Below are positions 18,143 to 26,921 of a stretch of DNA of 64,000 nt, piece after piece. The stretch is taken from assembly GCA_902399975.1 (NCBI GenBank), contig CABOHA010000001.1, positions 769,397 to 833,396 on the forward strand, read 5' to 3'. Source of the DNA: Coriobacteriaceae bacterium (GTDB lineage Bacteria; Actinomycetota; Coriobacteriia; Coriobacteriales; Coriobacteriaceae). How positions within the stretch are numbered: position 1 is the first letter of the stretch; each line of letters opens with the position of its first letter. Position numbers and translations under genes: made by a program. The notes under the pieces were generated by a model that was given only the letters and a program-made list of their open reading frames with translations, made no database searches and was not told the origin of the DNA.

Positions 18143-18598
18143 ATGGCCGACGAGACCATGACTGACGAGCAGATTCTTGAAGGTGTGGAGCACAAGAGTT
18201 TCGTTGCCACGTCCGACCGCACCGCCGCCTCGCTGTCCGCGAGCGGTGTCGCCGCCGAGGATGTCGCCCGCGCCGCCGCGCAGGCCGCCTACGACAAGAA
18301 GGGCGATGACGTGCAGGTGCTCGACCTGACCGAGCTTTCCGACGTGTGTGACTACTTTGTGCTTGCCACCGGTACCAACAACCGCCAGGTCGATTCGATC
18401 GTCGACGAGATCGAGGAGAAGGTCGCCGAGGCTTGCGGCGAGCATCCGTTCTCCATCGAGGGCCGCGAGCAGAAGACCTGGATGCTCATGGACTACGGCT
18501 CGGTTGTCGTCCACGTCTTCACTCCCGAAGCCCGCGACTTCTACCGCCTAGAAAAGCTCTGGGGTGACGCCCCCCAGCTCCCCCTCAATCTCCTCTAG
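18143..18598 (+). CDS. rsfS: Ribosomal silencing factor RsfS
   Basis: A 151-residue RsfS (DUF143) that binds L14 and blocks subunit joining in starvation. The conserved core (DLTELSDVCDYFVLATGTN, then WMLMDYGSVVVHVF and the end FYRLEKLWGDAP) occupies the last 110 residues. The N-terminal 40 residues are an extra Ala/Glu/Asp-rich extension. ATG 18143 is chosen for AGAGG upstream; a GTG at 18122 is open but has no site. Confidence 0.94.
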   Translation: MADETMTDEQILEGVEHKSFVATSDRTAASLSASGVAAEDVARAAAQAAYDKKGDDVQVLDLTELSDVCDYFVLATGTNNRQVDSIVDEIEEKVAEACGEHPFSIEGREQKTWMLMDYGSVVVHVFTPEARDFYRLEKLWGDAPQLPLNLL

Positions 18599-18642
18599 TA
18601 GCTCATTTGATACGGGGATTTTTAGCTAGCTTCGCGCATTTC

Positions 18643-18685
18643 GCCGGGCAGTTGCGGTTTTCCGCACCTGCCCGGCTTTCTTTTT
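18643..18685 (+). terminator. Rho-independent terminator after rsfS
   Basis: GCCGGGCAG pairs with CTGCCCGGC with an inner GCGG/CCGC stem, followed by TTTCTTTTT. It ends the rplU-rsfS transcript and lies in the convergent gap with dinB. Confidence 0.85.
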
Positions 18686-18697
18686 GCCTAAAGGCGG

Positions 18698-19951
18698 TTA
18701 ATCGTTGAAGCGGGATTGGCGGCCGAAGGATAGGGCGGTGTCGCCGAATTTGTCTCGGACGGCGTCGATGGCGACGGAGAGGTCGCGTCGGTCGCTGGAT
18801 TGGGCCCCGCGGCCATCGACTTCGCAGAACAGGTCGGTTTGGATACCGCCTTGGTGGTTGAAGTCGCTCATTCCGATACCTGCCAGACGCACGTGCATGC
18901 CTTCTTGCCAGATATTGTCGAGCAGCTCGAGCGCCACGGCAACAAAGATATTCTCGTCATCGGTGGGGTGTGGAAGTCGACGCTGTGCCGTACGCCCGCT
19001 GCCATACGAATACTTAAGCTTGAGCGTCACCGTGGCGCCCGTTAGTCCCTGACGGCGCAGACGGCGTCCCACTGACTCTCCCAACAGCGCAATCGCCGCT
19101 TCGATGTCCCCACGCTCAGTCAAATCTTTCGCAAAGGTGCGCTCATTGCTCACCGATTTAACCTCGCGTTCCTCGTCCAGACTCGTGACTTCGGAAACCT
19201 CGAGTCCCAGCGCACGCTGGCGCATGCGTTCGCCGTTGACGCCAAAAATAGAGGCCAAGGTGGATTCCGGTGCACGTGATAGCTCGCCGAGGGTGTAGAT
19301 GCGCATGCGGCGCAGTCGCTCCTCGGCTGAGCGTCCGATGCCGCTCATGGCAGACACCGGCAGCGCGGCCAAAAAGCGCTGCTCGGTTCCGGGGCGCACG
19401 ATGGTCAGCCCAAACGGCTTATCCCGCTCGCTTGCGATCTTTGCAACCGTCTTGTTGCAGCCCACGCCGATGGAGCACGTCACTCCCAGCGCTGCCACGC
19501 GGTCGCTTATACGCCGCGCAACCAGCAGTGGGTCTTCGGGCGCAAAGCGACCCGGTGTGATATCGATAAAGGCTTCGTCGATGGATACGCGCTCAACGCG
19601 CGGGGTCTCGTCGGCGAGAATCGCCATGACCTGCGCGCTCACCTCGCGGTAGCGATCAAAGTGCCCGTGCGTCCAAATGGCTTGCGGGCACAAGCGCCGC
19701 GCCTCGGCCGAGGCCATGGCAGAGTGCACGCCAAAGCGACGTGCCTCATACGAACACGTGGACACGACGCCACGCGAATCGGCGTCTCCGCCCACGATGA
19801 GCGGCTTTCCGCGCCATTCGGGATGATCGAGCATTTCCACGCTCGCAAAAAACGCATCGAGGTCCATCAGGCCCACTGCCGGACCCGTCCAGGGAGGCGG
19901 CGTGACGCCCATGGCATCCTCATAACCGTATGTATGTTCGCGTCTTTCCAT
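18698..19951 (-). CDS. dinB: DNA polymerase IV (Y-family)
   Basis: A 417-residue translesion polymerase. The palm motifs MDLDAFFASVE and SIDEAF carry the catalytic acidic residues, and CSYEARRFGVHSAM is the finger steric-gate region. Helix-hairpin-helix and little-finger domains follow. No clear beta-clamp motif is obvious, although the end QSRFND is near the right place. A TATACT on the minus strand (19963-19958) would put transcription start at or near this ATG, so the mRNA may be leaderless. The alternative ATG at 19912, with GAGG before it, is equally plausible and would give 404 residues. It is alone on the minus strand. Confidence 0.93.
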   Translation of the reverse strand: MERREHTYGYEDAMGVTPPPWTGPAVGLMDLDAFFASVEMLDHPEWRGKPLIVGGDADSRGVVSTCSYEARRFGVHSAMASAEARRLCPQAIWTHGHFDRYREVSAQVMAILADETPRVERVSIDEAFIDITPGRFAPEDPLLVARRISDRVAALGVTCSIGVGCNKTVAKIASERDKPFGLTIVRPGTEQRFLAALPVSAMSGIGRSAEERLRRMRIYTLGELSRAPESTLASIFGVNGERMRQRALGLEVSEVTSLDEEREVKSVSNERTFAKDLTERGDIEAAIALLGESVGRRLRRQGLTGATVTLKLKYSYGSGRTAQRRLPHPTDDENIFVAVALELLDNIWQEGMHVRLAGIGMSDFNHQGGIQTDLFCEVDGRGAQSSDRRDLSVAIDAVRDKFGDTALSFGRQSRFND

Positions 19952-19957
19952 GTCATG

Positions 19958-19963
19958 AGTATA
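19958..19963 (-). promoter_or_regulatory. Probable -10 element of dinB
   Basis: TATACT on the minus strand ends seven bases before the dinB ATG at 19951. No good -35 is seen. No LexA-type box was recognised next to it. Confidence 0.45.
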
Positions 19964-20067
19964 CCGCGCAGCTCATGTGGGGTGCGTGTATGTGCTTGCA
20001 AATCCCGAATTCTTGTCTAAGATATGGATTTGCCCTCGACTACACCGAAGAAGTTGGTCTCACGGAC

Positions 20068-20096
20068 TTCACCTGCCCGCGTCGATGGCGTATTAT
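20068..20096 (+). promoter_or_regulatory. Probable promoter of the rpsP operon
   Basis: TTCACC (20068-20073), 17-base spacer, TATTAT (20091-20096). The leader before rpsP contains a small hairpin, GCAGC-CTAAA-GCTGC (about 20119-20133), just before the ribosome binding site. The rest of the 200-base gap to dinB holds nothing else recognised. Confidence 0.55.
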
Positions 20097-20152
20097 GTTC
20101 AACTGTTTGTTTGTAGTTGCAGCCTAAAGCTGCTTGGTTGGAGGAGTTTCCT

Positions 20153-20494
20153 TTGGCAGTCAAGATTCGCCTTGCTCGTCACGGCGCTAAGAAGCGTCCG
20201 TACTACCGTGTCGTCGTCGCCGATTCCCGCGCCCCGCGTGACGGTCGTATCATCGAGGAGGTTGGCCGCTACAACCCGATGACCGCCCCCAAGACCATCA
20301 ACCTCGACCTCGAGAAGATCGCCGACTGGCAGTCCAAGGGCGCTCAGCTCACCGACGCCGTCGCCGCTCTGGTCAAGGCCGCCAACGAGGGCGAGAAGAC
20401 CGAGACCGTCGTCAAGAAGTCCAAGAAGCAGCTCGCCAAAGAGGCCGAGGCCGCTAAGGCTGCCGCTGAGGCCGCTGAGGGCGCCGAGGAGTAA
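20153..20494 (+). CDS. rpsP: 30S ribosomal protein S16
   Basis: S16 of 113 residues beginning with a TTG start ([23 protein letters not shown]). GGAGGAG lies just upstream. An in-frame ATG at 20117 would add twelve residues before the canonical start and is rejected. The last 25 residues are an Ala/Glu/Lys-rich tail beyond the conserved core. First gene of rpsP-khpA-rimM-trmD-lepB. Confidence 0.97.
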   Translation: MAVKIRLARHGAKKRPYYRVVVADSRAPRDGRIIEEVGRYNPMTAPKTINLDLEKIADWQSKGAQLTDAVAALVKAANEGEKTETVVKKSKKQLAKEAEAAKAAAEAAEGAEE

Positions 20495-20497
20495 ATC

Positions 20498-20782
20498 GTG
20501 CCTGAGGTTGACGCTGCACAGCTCGAGGGTGAGGCAATGCTCTCAGATCGCATCGCCGATCTCGTCGAATATCTCGTTGTTCAGATCGTCGACGACCCGG
20601 ATTCCGTGAGCCTTGAGGTCATCGATGGTGACGACGCCTCTACGATTGAGGTTTCGGTCGCCGAGGATGACGTCGCCAAGGTCATCGGCCGTCGTGGCCG
20701 TACCATCAAGGCCATTCGCACGCTCGCCCGTGCACTGGCCGCTCGCCTCGACACTGCTGTCGAGGTAGAGGTTCTGGGCTAG
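20498..20782 (+). CDS. khpA: KH-domain RNA-binding protein KhpA
   Basis: A 94-residue single KH domain protein with the GxxG loop in VIGRRGRTIKAIR. KhpA binds RNA, usually with KhpB, and affects cell division and elongation in Gram-positive bacteria. The GTG start follows GAGGAG at the end of rpsP; a later ATG (20537) would give a form closer to the usual 75-80 residues. Confidence 0.93.
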   Translation: MPEVDAAQLEGEAMLSDRIADLVEYLVVQIVDDPDSVSLEVIDGDDASTIEVSVAEDDVAKVIGRRGRTIKAIRTLARALAARLDTAVEVEVLG

Positions 20783-20786
20783 GACC

Positions 20787-21308
20787 TTGAGGTCCCAGTA
20801 CAAAAACATCGCCCGTGTGGTCAAGCCGCACGGAAGGAAGGGGGAGGTCCTCGCGCAGCCGCTGCGGGGGCTTCCTTCTGTATTAGAGCCGGGTATGCGC
20901 GTCGCCCTGACGCCGCCGGCGCTCAAGCGCGACCGCTTTTGCACGGTCGTGTCCGTCACCGATACGGGCGATGGCGATCTGGTCTCGTTTGAGGGCATTG
21001 ACGACTTGACGGCCGCCGAGGGCATCACGGGATGCTATGTGCTGGCAAATCGTGACGACTTTGAGCTCGATTCGCTCGACGCCGCCTATACCGACCTGAT
21101 GGGTCGCGAGGTGGTCGACGAGCGCTTCGGTTCGCTCGGCACGATTGTCGAGATCATGTCGACGCCTGCCAACGATGTTTGGGTTGTCGAGGGTGATCGG
21201 TACGGCGAGGTACTGATTCCCGTGATCGAGCAGGTTGTGCTCGATCTTCCCGACACAGGAACAATTTCCGTCCACGTTATGGACGGCCTGATCGATATGG
21301 ACAAGTAG
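20787..21308 (+). CDS. rimM: Ribosome maturation factor RimM
   Basis: A 173-residue RimM acting in 30S assembly with S19. The start YKNIARVVKPHGRKGEVL matches the family N-terminus; the PRC-barrel domain is in the second half (DLMGREVVDERFGSLGTIVEI). The TTG start lies four bases after khpA. Order with rpsP and trmD is conserved in bacteria. Confidence 0.94.
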   Translation: MRSQYKNIARVVKPHGRKGEVLAQPLRGLPSVLEPGMRVALTPPALKRDRFCTVVSVTDTGDGDLVSFEGIDDLTAAEGITGCYVLANRDDFELDSLDAAYTDLMGREVVDERFGSLGTIVEIMSTPANDVWVVEGDRYGEVLIPVIEQVVLDLPDTGTISVHVMDGLIDMDK

Positions 21309-21318
21309 GGAGGACAAC

Positions 21319-22077
21319 ATGCTGATTGAGACCCTTTCGGTCTTTCCCGAGATGTTTGAGCCCGTCATGTCCACATCGATTTTGGGCCGCGCCCGCAAGG
21401 CCGGCCTTTTTGATTTTAAGGCGTATAACCTGCGCGACTGGACGCACGACCGCCATCGTACCGTCGATGACGAGCCGTACGGCGGCGGGCAGGGCATGCT
21501 CATGAAGGTCGAGCCTATTGCCGAGGCCATCGAGGCTATTAGCTCCGAGGGTCCTAAGCCCACCGTGGTGTTTTTTACCCCCTGTGGCGAGCCCTTTACA
21601 CAGCATGTGGCCGAGCGCCTGCTCAAAAGCGAGCGCTTGCTGTTTGTGTGCAGCCGTTACGAGGGTGTCGACGAGCGTGCCTATGCGTATGCCGACGAGC
21701 GCCTGTCGATTGGCGATTACGTGCTCACGGGCGGCGAGCTTCCCGCTATGGTCGTTGCCGATGCCGTCGTACGCCTGATTCCCGGCGCCCTTGGTGACGA
21801 GATGAGCAACGTCGACGAGTCGTTCTCGACCGCCGAGGACGGAGGCCTGCTCGAGTATGCGCAGTACACTCGCCCTGCTGAATTCAACGGCGAGGGCGTG
21901 CCGCCGGTGCTCGTGAGCGGTGACCATGCCAAGGTCGATGCCTGGCGCCGTAAGAATTCAATCGAGCGCACCTGCCGCTGGCGTCCCGACCTGATCGAGA
22001 CGGCACGGCTTACGCCCCAGGAGCGCACATACGCGCAGGAGATTCTGGACGCTTCGTATTCGCAGGGCGAGGAGTGA
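21319..22077 (+). CDS. trmD: tRNA (guanine37-N1)-methyltransferase
   Basis: A 252-residue SPOUT methyltransferase that makes m1G37 in tRNAs and prevents frameshifting. The trefoil-knot SAM site is visible in CSRYEGVDERA and SIGDYVLTGGELPAMV; DDEPYGGGQGM is the N-terminal signature. GGAGG precedes the ATG. Its stop overlaps or abuts the lepB start. Confidence 0.97.
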   Translation: MLIETLSVFPEMFEPVMSTSILGRARKAGLFDFKAYNLRDWTHDRHRTVDDEPYGGGQGMLMKVEPIAEAIEAISSEGPKPTVVFFTPCGEPFTQHVAERLLKSERLLFVCSRYEGVDERAYAYADERLSIGDYVLTGGELPAMVVADAVVRLIPGALGDEMSNVDESFSTAEDGGLLEYAQYTRPAEFNGEGVPPVLVSGDHAKVDAWRRKNSIERTCRWRPDLIETARLTPQERTYAQEILDASYSQGEE

Positions 22078-22079
22078 GA

Positions 22080-22643
22080 ATGGTTCCATCGCAGCATTCC
22101 GCGTTGAGGGGCGCTTTTGAGTGGGTCGCGGTCATCGCGATCGCGCTCGTGGCCACCTTCCTGATCCGCACCTTTGTGGTCGAGCCCTTTGTGGTGCCCA
22201 CCGGCTCCATGGAGGACACGATCGAGATTGGCGACCAGATTCTGGCACAAAAGGTGAGCCTCGAGCTCGGTCAGCCCGTCAAACAGGGTGATATCGTGGT
22301 GTTCCACAACCCCGATGCCACTTCCGAGCATGATGTTCTTGTCAAGCGTGTTATTGCCACGGCCGGCCAGACGGTCGACCTGCAGGACGGCAAGGTGGTC
22401 GTTGACGGCCAAGCGCTCGACGAGGACTATACGACGGGCATGAGCTGGCCGCTTTCGGTCCAAGCGCCTGGCGCCCAGGTGAGTTATCCCTACACCGTTC
22501 CCGACGGGTGCGTGTGGGTGATGGGCGACAACCGCGAAAACTCTGCCGACTCGCGCTACTTTGGTCCCGTCGATCGCTCTGATTTGATCGCTGTGGCGCT
22601 TGTGCGCTACTGGCCGCTCAACCGCATCGGCGCTATCGACTAA
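22080..22643 (+). CDS. lepB: Signal peptidase I
   Basis: A 187-residue type I signal peptidase. One N-terminal transmembrane helix (about residues 10-30) precedes the catalytic Ser in PTGSMEDTI; the general base Lys is in VLVKRVIA; box E is GDNRENSADSRYFGPV. ATG 22080 is preferred because GAGGAG ends five bases before it; the in-frame GTG at 22074 lies inside that site. Confidence 0.95.
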   Translation: MVPSQHSALRGAFEWVAVIAIALVATFLIRTFVVEPFVVPTGSMEDTIEIGDQILAQKVSLELGQPVKQGDIVVFHNPDATSEHDVLVKRVIATAGQTVDLQDGKVVVDGQALDEDYTTGMSWPLSVQAPGAQVSYPYTVPDGCVWVMGDNRENSADSRYFGPVDRSDLIAVALVRYWPLNRIGAID

Positions 22644-22650
22644 AAACCGC

Positions 22651-22656
22651 TATAGT
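22651..22656 (+). promoter_or_regulatory. Probable -10 element of glyQS
   Basis: TATAGT preceded by CGC, about 46 bases before glyQ. No convincing -35 was found. There is no room for a T-box leader in this gap. Confidence 0.4.
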
Positions 22657-22702
22657 ACAGTACCTAACCGTGTAATCGTTTCGACGAGGGGATATTAGAG
22701 GC

Positions 22703-23614
22703 ATGAACGCTTCATCGCTTTCCTTCCAAGACATCATCCTGCGCCTCCAGCAGTACTGGGGCGAGCAGGGCTGCGTCATTATGCAGCCCTATGACTCCGA
22801 GGTCGGTGCCGGTACCTTCCATACCGCGACCACGCTGCGCTCGCTCGGTCCCGCCGAATGGCGCACCTGCTATGCGCAGCCCTGCCGCCGTCCCGCCGAC
22901 GGCCGCTACGGCGAGAACCCTAACCGCATGCAGCACTACTATCAGTTCCAGGTGCTCATTAAGCCCTCGCCGGTTAATGCTCAGGAGCTTTACCTGGGGT
23001 CTCTTGCTGCCATTGGCCTGGACCCCAACGACCATGACGTCCGTTTTGTCGAGGACGACTGGGAGAGCCCGACGCTCGGCGCCTGGGGCCTTGGCTGGGA
23101 GGTCTGGCTCAACGGCATGGAGGTCACGCAGTTCACGTACTTCCAGCAGGTGGGCGGTATCGAGGTCGACCCCGTGCCCGTCGAGATCACCTATGGCCTG
23201 GAGCGTATCGCCATGTACGCTCAGGGCGTCAACTCGGTCTACGATCTGGTGTGGAGTTATCTGCCCGACGGCACGCCCATGACCTACGGCGACGTGTTCC
23301 TCGAGAACGAGCGCGAGTTCAGTGCCTATAACTTTGAGGTCGCCAACGTCGAGATGATGCGTCAGAAGTTTGACGACTACGAGGCCGAGTGCCATTCCTG
23401 CCTGGAGCGCAAGCTGCCGTTGCCGGCGTACGACTGTGTCATGAAGTGCAGCCACGCCTTCAACCTGCTCGATGCCCGCGGCGCCCTGTCCGCGGTCGAG
23501 CGTGCCAACTACATCCTGCGCGTCCGCGCCGTCGCCAAGGCGTGCTGCGAGGCCTACATGGCCGAGGTCGCCGGAGTCAACGAGAATGCCGACCAGGAAG
23601 GCGAGGTGGCGTAA
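22703..23614 (+). CDS. glyQ: Glycyl-tRNA synthetase alpha subunit
   Basis: A 303-residue class II catalytic subunit of the bacterial (alpha-beta)2 GlyRS. It starts with the family pattern [18 protein letters not shown] and contains the motif 2 region [16 protein letters not shown]. It activates glycine with ATP; the beta subunit immediately downstream binds tRNA. AGGGG precedes the ATG. Confidence 0.98.
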   Translation: MNASSLSFQDIILRLQQYWGEQGCVIMQPYDSEVGAGTFHTATTLRSLGPAEWRTCYAQPCRRPADGRYGENPNRMQHYYQFQVLIKPSPVNAQELYLGSLAAIGLDPNDHDVRFVEDDWESPTLGAWGLGWEVWLNGMEVTQFTYFQQVGGIEVDPVPVEITYGLERIAMYAQGVNSVYDLVWSYLPDGTPMTYGDVFLENEREFSAYNFEVANVEMMRQKFDDYEAECHSCLERKLPLPAYDCVMKCSHAFNLLDARGALSAVERANYILRVRAVAKACCEAYMAEVAGVNENADQEGEVA

Positions 23615-23617
23615 GCC

Positions 23618-25714
23618 ATGGCAGACGCTAAGGATTTCCTGTTTGAGATCGGTACGGAGGAAATGCCCTCTGCACCGCTGAATAATGCCGTCAAGCAGCT
23701 TGGCACCATGATCGCCAAGGGCCTCGATGAGGCCGGTCTGGCCCATGGCGAGGTCCGCGTGATCTCGAGCCCGCGTCGCCTGGCTGCGCTCGTTGCCGAC
23801 GTCGCCACCGCGACCGATGAGGTTCACGAGGTCAAGCGTGGCCCTGCGGCCAACATCGCCTTCGACGCTGACGGTAACGCCACCAAGGCCGCCCAGGGCT
23901 TCGCCCGCAAGTGCGGTGTGGCTGCCGAGGATCTGGTCCGTCGCGAGGACACCGACGGCCGTGAGTACGTCTTTGCCGAGAAGAATATCCCTTCCGCACC
24001 GGCTACGCCGATTCTGACCGCTCTGTGCGAGAAGACCATCGCCGGCCTGCAGTGGCCCAACTACCGCTCTCAGCGCTGGGGCCACGAGCCCGCGACCTTT
24101 GTTCGTCCGGTCCGTTGGATCTGCTGCCTTCTGGGCGAGGATGTTGTGCCCGTGTCGTTTGCCGACGTGACGAGTGGCAACACCACGCGTGGCCATCGCG
24201 TGCTTGGCCCCGGTGACCATGTGGTCGCCAGCCCCGCTGTTTACGAGCAGGTGCTCGAGGATGCCGGCGTGCTTTCTGCCGAGCGCCGTCGCGAGGCGAT
24301 TCTCGCCGGTATCGCCGAGGTCGAGGCCGCTCGCCCCGGCTGCCATGTCGATACGCCCAAGAAGGTCTTTGAGGAGGTCATTAACCTCTGCGAGTGGCCG
24401 ACGGTGCTCGTCGGTACTTTCGACGAGGAGTTCCTCAAGGTCCCGCACGAGATTATCTGCGAGTCCATGCTCACCAACCAGCGCTACTTCCCGATCTATG
24501 ACGGCGAGGGCAAGCTGACGCGTGAGTTCGTGGTCGTCTCCAACAGCAAGCCCGAGAACGCCGAGCGAGTGATCGACGGTAACGAGCGCGTCGTGCGCGC
24601 CCGTCTGGACGACGCTAAGTTCTTCTACGAGGAGGACCTGAAGATCTCCCTCGACGAGTTCCGTGAGCGTCTGTCCAAGGTTGCCTTCCAGGAGAAGCTC
24701 GGTAGCGTGCTCGCCAAGTCCGAGCGCATCGAGCAGCTCGCGCTCGCTATCGCCCGCGAGGCTCACCTGGGCGCCCATCTTGCCGCCGACGCTGCTCGCG
24801 CCGCACACCTGTGCAAGGCAGACCTGGTGTCCAACGCCGTCGTCGAGTTCACGAGCCAGCAGGGCGTGATGGGCGGTTATTACGCGAACGCGATGGGGGA
24901 GAACGACGAGGTCGCCCATGCTATTCGCGATCACTATCGTCCCCGTTTTGCCGGTGACGAGCTGCCCGAGGGCACAGCTGGCTGCATCGTGGCCTGCGCC
25001 GACAAGCTCGATACCATCGCCGGTATCTTTGCCATCGGCGAGCCCCCGACCGGCTCCTCCGACCCCTACGCGCTGCGTCGTGCCGCTATCGGCATTATCA
25101 ACATCCTGCGCGACCGTCTGCCGATCGACCCCACGTCGCTCATCGACTTTGCCCTCGAACTCTACAGTGAGCAGGGCATTGAGTTCGACGCCGCCGAGGT
25201 CGCCCAGCAGGTTCGTGACTTCTTCCATGGCCGCCTGGTGAGCATGGCCCGCGACGAAAAGATTCCGGCCGATACCGTCGCCGCCGTCTCCGCGGTGCAC
25301 ATCATCGCCCCGTCCGTCTTCTTCGCCCGCTGCGCCGCCCTCGACGAGGCCCGCAAGAACGACGCTGAGACGTTCGACAACCTGGCGACCGCCTATGCCC
25401 GCGCCGCGCATATCTCCAAGCCCGAGCTGGGTGCGGAGTATGACCGCAGCCTGATGGGCGAGGTCGAGCTTGCGCTCGCCGACGCCTCCGAGGCTGCTCA
25501 GACCGCCGTCGATGCCGCCCTTGCTGCCGAGGACTACCCGACCGCATTTGCCGCCCTCGCCGCCCTGCGCGCGCCCATCGACCGTTTCTTCGATGAGGTC
25601 ATGGTCATGGACAAGGACGAGCTGCTTCGCGATAATCGCCTTAAGCTGCTCAACCGCTTCGAGGCCGTTTTCTCCGGCATTGCCAACATCGGTGAGCTTG
25701 CCCGCAAAAAGTAA
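23618..25714 (+). CDS. glyS: Glycyl-tRNA synthetase beta subunit
   Basis: A 698-residue beta subunit needed for tRNA recognition and charging. It begins with DFLFEIGTEEMPSAPL, typical of the family, and has the HD-like and C-terminal DALR-type anticodon-binding region (about residues 580-690). It starts three bases after glyQ. Confidence 0.97.
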   Translation: MADAKDFLFEIGTEEMPSAPLNNAVKQLGTMIAKGLDEAGLAHGEVRVISSPRRLAALVADVATATDEVHEVKRGPAANIAFDADGNATKAAQGFARKCGVAAEDLVRREDTDGREYVFAEKNIPSAPATPILTALCEKTIAGLQWPNYRSQRWGHEPATFVRPVRWICCLLGEDVVPVSFADVTSGNTTRGHRVLGPGDHVVASPAVYEQVLEDAGVLSAERRREAILAGIAEVEAARPGCHVDTPKKVFEEVINLCEWPTVLVGTFDEEFLKVPHEIICESMLTNQRYFPIYDGEGKLTREFVVVSNSKPENAERVIDGNERVVRARLDDAKFFYEEDLKISLDEFRERLSKVAFQEKLGSVLAKSERIEQLALAIAREAHLGAHLAADAARAAHLCKADLVSNAVVEFTSQQGVMGGYYANAMGENDEVAHAIRDHYRPRFAGDELPEGTAGCIVACADKLDTIAGIFAIGEPPTGSSDPYALRRAAIGIINILRDRLPIDPTSLIDFALELYSEQGIEFDAAEVAQQVRDFFHGRLVSMARDEKIPADTVAAVSAVHIIAPSVFFARCAALDEARKNDAETFDNLATAYARAAHISKPELGAEYDRSLMGEVELALADASEAAQTAVDAALAAEDYPTAFAALAALRAPIDRFFDEVMVMDKDELLRDNRLKLLNRFEAVFSGIANIGELARKK

Positions 25715-25748
25715 GCCAGCCTGCGCATAAGCGCAAAAGGAGCCCCGC

Positions 25749-26624
25749 ATGGATTGCCCGGTCACCGCTCGTCCCACCGTTATCGTTATCTCCGACTCGC
25801 TCGGCGATACCGCTTGTGAGGTGGTGCTTGCGGCGTCCGGGCAATTTGATGAAGGGGCTTTTCGCGTTTTGCGCCTGCCCAAGGTGACCTCCGTTGAGCA
25901 GGTCAAGTCATTTGTGGGGCCGCGCGTCGATGCCGACCATCGCGATGTCGCCGTGTTCCATACCATTGTCGATCCGGCGCTTCGCGCCCGCGTGCTCGAT
26001 TACCTGGGTATGCTGCATATCCGTTCGGTCGACCTGATCGGCCCGACGCTTGCCGTGCTGTCGTCGCTCATCGGTGTGCCGCCCAAGTGCGTTGCGGGCG
26101 TGATTCACAAGACCGATGACCGCTATTTCCATCGTATCGAGGCCATGGAGTATTTCGTTGAGCACGATGACGGGCGCGGTTGCGACGATCTGTCGGGTGC
26201 CGATATCGTGCTGCTGGGTGTGTCGCGTACATCCAAGACGCCGCTGTCGATGTATTTAGCCTATCAGGGCTACAAGGTCGCCAATGTCCCACTGGCGCAT
26301 GGCATGGAGCCGCCGAAGTCGATTTACGAGGTTGACCCGATGCGGTTGTTTGGTCTGATCTCGACCGTCGATGTGATTTCCGAAATTCGCGATAGTCGCT
26401 TGGGCGATGACTACGCCCGTGCCGTTGCCGGCTCCTATGCCGAGCCCGAGAGTGTGCGCAGCGAGCTTGAGGAAGCCCGTGCCCTCATGAAGCGCCTAGG
26501 CTGCTTTGTGGTGCGTACCGATGGCAAGGCCATCGAGGAAAGCGCTGCCGAGATCATTAGCCACTTGGAGGAAATCCAAGATGCCCGTGCCCGCCGCGCC
26601 GCCCGCCGAGCCCAGCAAAGCTAG
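25749..26624 (+). CDS. ppsR: Pyruvate phosphate dikinase regulatory protein (DUF299)
   Basis: A 291-residue bifunctional serine/threonine kinase and phosphorylase that inactivates PPDK by ADP-dependent phosphorylation of the Thr two residues before the catalytic His, and reverses it with phosphate. The P-loop-like motif GVSRTSKTPLSMYLA (about residues 158-172) is characteristic. The next gene is its expected target, ppdK, in the same direction, which supports PPDK rather than PEP synthase as substrate. Confidence 0.92.
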   Translation: MDCPVTARPTVIVISDSLGDTACEVVLAASGQFDEGAFRVLRLPKVTSVEQVKSFVGPRVDADHRDVAVFHTIVDPALRARVLDYLGMLHIRSVDLIGPTLAVLSSLIGVPPKCVAGVIHKTDDRYFHRIEAMEYFVEHDDGRGCDDLSGADIVLLGVSRTSKTPLSMYLAYQGYKVANVPLAHGMEPPKSIYEVDPMRLFGLISTVDVISEIRDSRLGDDYARAVAGSYAEPESVRSELEEARALMKRLGCFVVRTDGKAIEESAAEIISHLEEIQDARARRAARRAQQS

Positions 26625-26921
26625 CTTATTGGGGTAGCTAAAAATGCCCGTCTCTAAAAGACTACCTAAAAATAATGCACGATTTTGGTAAAGCGATTTA
26701 GCAATAAACTAGCATTTGACCTGCAAGCATCTTGCATTGGTATCTTCATAAGGTAACCAACTTTACCTACCGTTTACCGCCATATTTACCACGTTTACCA
26801 ACCCCCGCGCCCTCTGCGCAAGCCCGCCCAAAACCCGCCGTATAGTACCCTCACGGCTCGCATTCGGCGGGTCGATTCGTTACCACGGTCGTGCGCGTAA
26901 GTGCATGGAAGGGGAAGTATC
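26625..26921 (+). promoter_or_regulatory. ppdK regulatory region with phased TTTACC repeats
   Basis: This 297-base gap holds four direct TTTACC repeats at 26762, 26773, 26785 and 26794, with starts spaced 11, 12 and 9 bases apart. An inverted copy (GGTAAA) lies near 26689. A strong -10, TATAGT (26841-26846), has no matching -35, fitting an activator-dependent promoter. ACCCGCCG (26833-26840) and CGGCGGGT (26865-26872) form an inverted repeat around the -10 and predicted start. Confidence 0.5.

Noticed and set aside
22644..22702. T-box riboswitch before glyQS, and likewise before proS
   Set aside because: The gaps are far too short (59 and 0 bases) and no T-box sequence was seen.
22712..25966. 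A 1084-codon open frame on the minus strand across glyQ and glyS
   Set aside because: Antisense to two certain genes, compositionally biased, no plausible start context or family resemblance.
26762..26799. TTTACC repeats as a miniature CRISPR or iteron origin
   Set aside because: The units are six bases with spacers of three to six, too short for CRISPR, and there is no replication initiator gene nearby. A regulatory array is the simpler reading.
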